The notes below the pieces were generated by a model. The model was not told the DNA's origin and ran no database searches. It was given only the letters and a program-made list of their open reading frames with translations. Shown here piece after piece: positions 7,795 to 10,594 of a stretch of DNA of 10,594 nt (within the stretch, counting starts at the first letter, position 1; every line of letters begins with the position of its first letter). This stretch comes from Fidelibacterota bacterium (GTDB lineage: Bacteria; Marinisomatota; Marinisomatia; Marinisomatales; UBA1611), in NCBI GenBank assembly GCA_002694025.1, contig NZKX01000133.1, positions 1 to 10,594 of the forward strand, read 5' to 3'. Made by a program: the position numbers and the translations under genes.

Positions 7795-8799
7795 ATGGAT
7801 AAAAATAAAACTATCTTAAGTGCTTCATTTGAAGTAAAAAGAGAATTACCAAAAAATATTGTTGACAAAGATTTATTTTTATTTGATCACGAGATAAAAA
7901 GAAATTTTTCTGAAAGTTATGTTTTAAATGAAAAAAATTGTTTTGTATTTGGTCAGAATATTTTGTCAATTCGAAAGCTTTCTATATTTGTAAAGGAAAC
8001 TTTTTTTTTAAATCCAAAAGCCAAAAAAATATTTAAAGATACATTAAAAAATATCCTTCCGTTGAGAAAATTTAAGAGTATTGATAATGGATATTGGATA
8101 ACTGATGACAAAAGCACGGTATATTTTCATTGGTTTTGCGATGCGTTACAAAAAATAACACTGATTGAAGGGTATGAAAATAAGGTGCTTTTAATACCTG
8201 AAAGATTTACTGAGAAACAGTTTGTTATTGATACTTTAAAATTATTAAACATAAATTATCAAGTATTAAAAAAAAATACATTATATAAAATAAAAAATAT
8301 AGAAATTTATGCTGAAACAGCACCTACCGGAAACTATAATCCAACTGTCCTGAAAGATTTAAGAAAGTTATTTTTAAAAAAAACAAAAGCTGAAACAAAA
8401 CCAAATATTTATAAAAAACTATGGATCTTAAGAGACAATGACATTAGAGAGATTGAAAATTCAGAAATAATATATCCTATTTTAGAATCTTATGGATTTG
8501 AATTTATTTACTTTGAAAAACTCACGATGAACGAAAAAATTAAAATACTTAATGAAACATTGTATTTAGGAGGAATTTGGGGCTCAGGATTAACAAATAT
8601 GTTATTTCTAAATGAAAAAACTAATTTAATAGAAATTAGAAATAAAAATGACAAACATAACAATGCTTTTTTTTCAATGGCAAGTGCACTTAATTTAAAT
8701 TATTTCTATTACTCTACAGATTTTTATGGCGATAAAAAAAGTTTAAACATTGATAGAGAAGGTTTTGAATCATTTTTAGAATCAATCCAAAATCATTGA
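7795..8799 (+). CDS. Glycosyltransferase family 61 protein
   Basis: A 334-residue protein with the hallmarks of the GT61/DUF563 family (PF04577). YFHWFCDAL at 110-118 matches the family's F-H-W-x-x-D/E block, and WILRDNDIREIEN at 210-222 corresponds to the usual (Y)ISR...R-x-I-x-N block, here with L instead of S before R213. LNETLYLGGIWGSGLTNMLF at 252-271 matches the GxHGAGLTNMLF block, except that the His-Gly-Ala is replaced by Trp-Gly-Ser. LIEIR follows at 278-282. No signal peptide or membrane helix is seen, so it is probably cytoplasmic or peripheral and transfers a sugar from a nucleotide-sugar donor to a growing glycan. ATG start, 2 bp after the preceding stop. The HGAG-to-WGSG change affects a conserved position and might alter activity or specificity. 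Donor and acceptor unknown. Confidence 0.85.
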   Translation: MDKNKTILSASFEVKRELPKNIVDKDLFLFDHEIKRNFSESYVLNEKNCFVFGQNILSIRKLSIFVKETFFLNPKAKKIFKDTLKNILPLRKFKSIDNGYWITDDKSTVYFHWFCDALQKITLIEGYENKVLLIPERFTEKQFVIDTLKLLNINYQVLKKNTLYKIKNIEIYAETAPTGNYNPTVLKDLRKLFLKKTKAETKPNIYKKLWILRDNDIREIENSEIIYPILESYGFEFIYFEKLTMNEKIKILNETLYLGGIWGSGLTNMLFLNEKTNLIEIRNKNDKHNNAFFSMASALNLNYFYYSTDFYGDKKSLNIDREGFESFLESIQNH

Positions 8800-8853
8800 G
8801 CTAATAGAAAACTGAAATTATTAATTCCTATTTGTTGATATCCTAAGTTAAAA

Positions 8854-10029
8854 GTGAAGTTTAACAAATTTAACATATCTCATTACTTTATATTTGCAAT
8901 TGGTTTTGTGATTTTTAAAATTTCATTTATTTTTAGAAAATTAATAAAAAATAAAAGAGAAGATACAGTAATTCTGTATGGACATAAATTATATGGAAAT
9001 CTGAAAAGTCTTTATTCTGTCCTTGATGGTGAATTAAATTGTTTTTTCTTAACTCTTGACTATAAAAACTACAAAAAGCTAAGCTCTCAAAATTCTAATG
9101 TCCTTTACGGTCTAAACATAAAACATATTAATCGAGTAGTAAACTGTAAAATTTTTGTATCCGACCATGGCACTCATTATTTTAAAAAAATGATAGGGCA
9201 AAATAAGAAAATATTTATAGATGTAAATCATGGACTTCCAATGCAGAAGTGGAATGAAAAAATGATGAGTCAATGGTATAGATTTACAGAGGTATGGCTA
9301 ATGTCTGAAATGCATAAAAAAATTTATATTAATGATTTCGGCTATAAAGAAAAAAATAATCTAATTGTTACCGGTTATGGTCGACTTGATTATTTAAAGA
9401 AGTTTATTAAAAGTGAAAGTAAAGTAAAAATAAAATCAGAGTTGTTGAATAAATATAATTTTGATGAAAATAAACAAATTGTACTATATGCACCAACTTG
9501 GATACATAACAAAAGTCTTGTAAGCGATGAGTTTATGAGTCCTAAAAAAACTTCTTTTATCAAATTTCTAGATGAAATTTCAAATGAATTGAATATAAAT
9601 CTTATTTTTAGACCGCATATAAACACTACTTTCAATCGAAAAGATAAAAAAATATTTAACTCTTTGAAAAATATTACGTTTATGCCTCAAGATGAATATG
9701 ATAGCGTTGAAGATTTTATGATTTTATCTGATATATTAATTACCGACTATTCTTCAATTTCTTTTGACTACTTACTTCTAAATCGACCAGTAATTTTCTT
9801 GAATACTTTATCATCATTTGATCATGGTTTGTTCAAAGATAGCTTTTTTAGGTATGGAAAGATTACCGAGGAATCAGAAATTAGAACAAATTTAAAAAAA
9901 TATTTAGAAAATCCAAATTTGTATTTTGAAGATTGTCCTCAACATCTAAAGACTTTGGAAGAGCTTTATGATGATACTGAATCAATTGCATCAGAAATTT
10001 ATTTGGATCGAATCAGAAACTTTTTTTAA
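8854..10029 (+). CDS. CDP-glycerol glycerophosphotransferase-family enzyme
   Basis: A 391-residue GT-B-like transferase of the PF04464 (TagB/TagF) family. An amphipathic or membrane helix lies at about 10-28, then KIFIDVNHGLPMQKW (119-133; the family's W/NxxHGxPxK block with N125-H126-G127), VTGYGRLDY (172-180), VLYAPTW (210-216), LIFRPH (250-255), ILITDYSSISFDY (294-306), RPVIFL (311-316) and a late RYGKITEES (333-341). Known members move glycerol-phosphate, ribitol-phosphate or related groups from CDP-polyols to teichoic acids or Gram-negative capsules. The donor here is undetermined. The start is a GTG at 8854 without a good Shine-Dalgarno. The 54-bp gap after the GT61 gene holds a weak promoter-like pair (TTGAGC at 8796, TATTAA at 8819). 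Its TAA shares the four bases TTAA with the stop of the converging methyltransferase remnant. Confidence 0.9.
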   Translation: MKFNKFNISHYFIFAIGFVIFKISFIFRKLIKNKREDTVILYGHKLYGNLKSLYSVLDGELNCFFLTLDYKNYKKLSSQNSNVLYGLNIKHINRVVNCKIFVSDHGTHYFKKMIGQNKKIFIDVNHGLPMQKWNEKMMSQWYRFTEVWLMSEMHKKIYINDFGYKEKNNLIVTGYGRLDYLKKFIKSESKVKIKSELLNKYNFDENKQIVLYAPTWIHNKSLVSDEFMSPKKTSFIKFLDEISNELNINLIFRPHINTTFNRKDKKIFNSLKNITFMPQDEYDSVEDFMILSDILITDYSSISFDYLLLNRPVIFLNTLSSFDHGLFKDSFFRYGKITEESEIRTNLKKYLENPNLYFEDCPQHLKTLEELYDDTESIASEIYLDRIRNFF

Positions 10030-10430
10030 TAAGGTATTTCTTCCACTCTTAGAAAATGGAATCCTTTAAAATAATCTGGATCAAAATCAGAGTTCCATCT
10101 TTTAACTATCTGGTAATCAGCGAAGGTATTTAGGAATTCATTTTCATTACATATATGCAAGGGATAAGTTACTTCCTCTGAGTAATAATTATTATTTAAC
10201 TGAACAAATATTTTTGACTCGTCATTTGACAATGGATGTCTGTCTATAATTATGTGTCTTGGTTTTTTATTAATAATATTTTGAACAAAATCTTCCCAGT
10301 CTTCAAAATACTGTAAGGTGCTTGAAAGAATAACAATATCAACATTTTCAATATCATTTAAATTTGAAGTAAATTTAATTGGTAATTCATAAATATTTGC
10401 TATTTCTCTGCCTTTAAGAATAAAATTATC
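10026..10430 (-). pseudogene. 5'-truncated methyltransferase (TIGR04325 / LIC12133-type), C-terminal half only
   Basis: The minus-strand frame is open from 10430, next to an in-frame TAA at 10433-10431, to a TAA at 10028-10026: 134 residues. It reads like the C-terminal half of the putative methyltransferases named after LIC12133: a K-G-R-E-I-A segment, DIVILSSTLQYFEDW, HIIIDRHPLS, KIFVQLN, a YP dipeptide, and VKRWNSD near the end. The expected N-terminal half, with the glycine-rich SAM-binding motif, is absent. None of the minus-strand frames beyond 10434 continues it; all meet stops quickly. The only internal start is a TTG at 10232, leaving 68 residues, so the fragment is unlikely to be an active methyltransferase. 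It converges on the CDP-glycerol-type transferase with overlapping stop codons, and at its upstream end it abuts a GT4 fragment of opposite orientation. The intact parent would modify a sugar or polyol in the surface glycan. Confidence 0.75.
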
Positions 10431-10594
10431 TTAAGAGAGGCGAATACTGCATCTTTAAACTTAAGTACAAAAAAATTTTATTCCCGATTTATTTATAATT
10501 TTCTAATTAAATTTACTTATCCTTTTGCTTATAAAATTATTGCAGTTTCAAAAGGCGTTAAAGATGACTTAATAAATAGCTATAAAATTAATAA
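10413..10594 (+). CDS. Fragment of a GT4-type glycosyltransferase, both ends missing
   Basis: In the plus frame starting at 10413 the window end encodes about 60 residues that look like the middle of the N-terminal (acceptor) domain of a family 4 glycosyltransferase. KIILREANTAS is followed by an aromatic/basic helix (KKFYSRFIYN), then AYKIIAVSKGVKDDLINSY, the classic 'vSkgv-x-dDL' step that precedes the linker to the donor domain. The frame is open to the window edge at 10594. Upstream it stays open only to a TAA at 10383, and that DNA codes on the other strand for the methyltransferase, so the natural first 90 or so residues are missing here. If the gene continues beyond the window with an intact C-terminal domain, this is a 5'-truncated gene or an assembly join. 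The donor sugar cannot be inferred. Confidence 0.7.

Noticed and set aside
9390..9635. Minus-strand 81-codon open frame
   Set aside because: Antisense to the conserved core of the CDP-glycerol-type transferase.
10386..10412. Upstream extension of the GT4 fragment on the plus strand
   Set aside because: The frame is open to 10386, but this stretch codes convincingly for the methyltransferase on the other strand, so it is not part of the glycosyltransferase.

Overview
The window is very AT-rich (by eye about 25-30 % GC), densely packed, and uses the standard code with several GTG/TTG starts. Almost every recognisable product belongs to cell-surface polysaccharide synthesis. This looks like a hypervariable surface-glycan island of a small-genome, free-living marine bacterium. 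A SAR11/Pelagibacterales-type genome is my best guess from base composition and gene style, but there is no rRNA, tRNA or housekeeping gene to prove it.

Layout: (1) 1-2397, minus strand: two multi-spanning membrane proteins of unknown function, the second cut by the window edge. They are 19 bp apart and read as one operon. (2) 2489-4159, plus: another large membrane protein, which I tentatively place with the LIC_10190-type family. (3) 4170-5192, minus: an extended-SDR NAD-dependent sugar epimerase/dehydratase, convergent with the previous gene. (4) 5297-10029, plus: a four-gene run holding a five-helix membrane anchor fused to a PQQ-type glucose/sorbosone dehydrogenase domain, a sugar-1-phosphate-type nucleotidyltransferase, a GT61-family glycosyltransferase, and a CDP-glycerol glycerophosphotransferase-family enzyme. 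(5) 10026-10430, minus: the C-terminal half of a TIGR04325/LIC12133-type methyltransferase, cut off abruptly. It is joined head-on to (6) an internal fragment of a GT4 glycosyltransferase on the plus strand that runs out of the window.

How it may work together (inference): the epimerase and nucleotidyltransferase supply activated precursors. The GT61, the CDP-glycerol-type transferase and the GT4 fragment's parent would add residues, possibly including a phosphodiester-linked polyol or sugar. The membrane proteins may act in assembly or polymerisation. The membrane-anchored dehydrogenase-like protein would face the periplasm. Strand changes at almost every block suggest a mosaic built by gene exchange.

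The two points most worth following are the unusual membrane-anchored dehydrogenase in a glycan operon and the methyltransferase/GT4 junction near 10413-10434. That junction is either a real recombination scar or an assembly chimera. No rRNA, tRNA, CRISPR array, IS element or convincing intrinsic terminator was seen.
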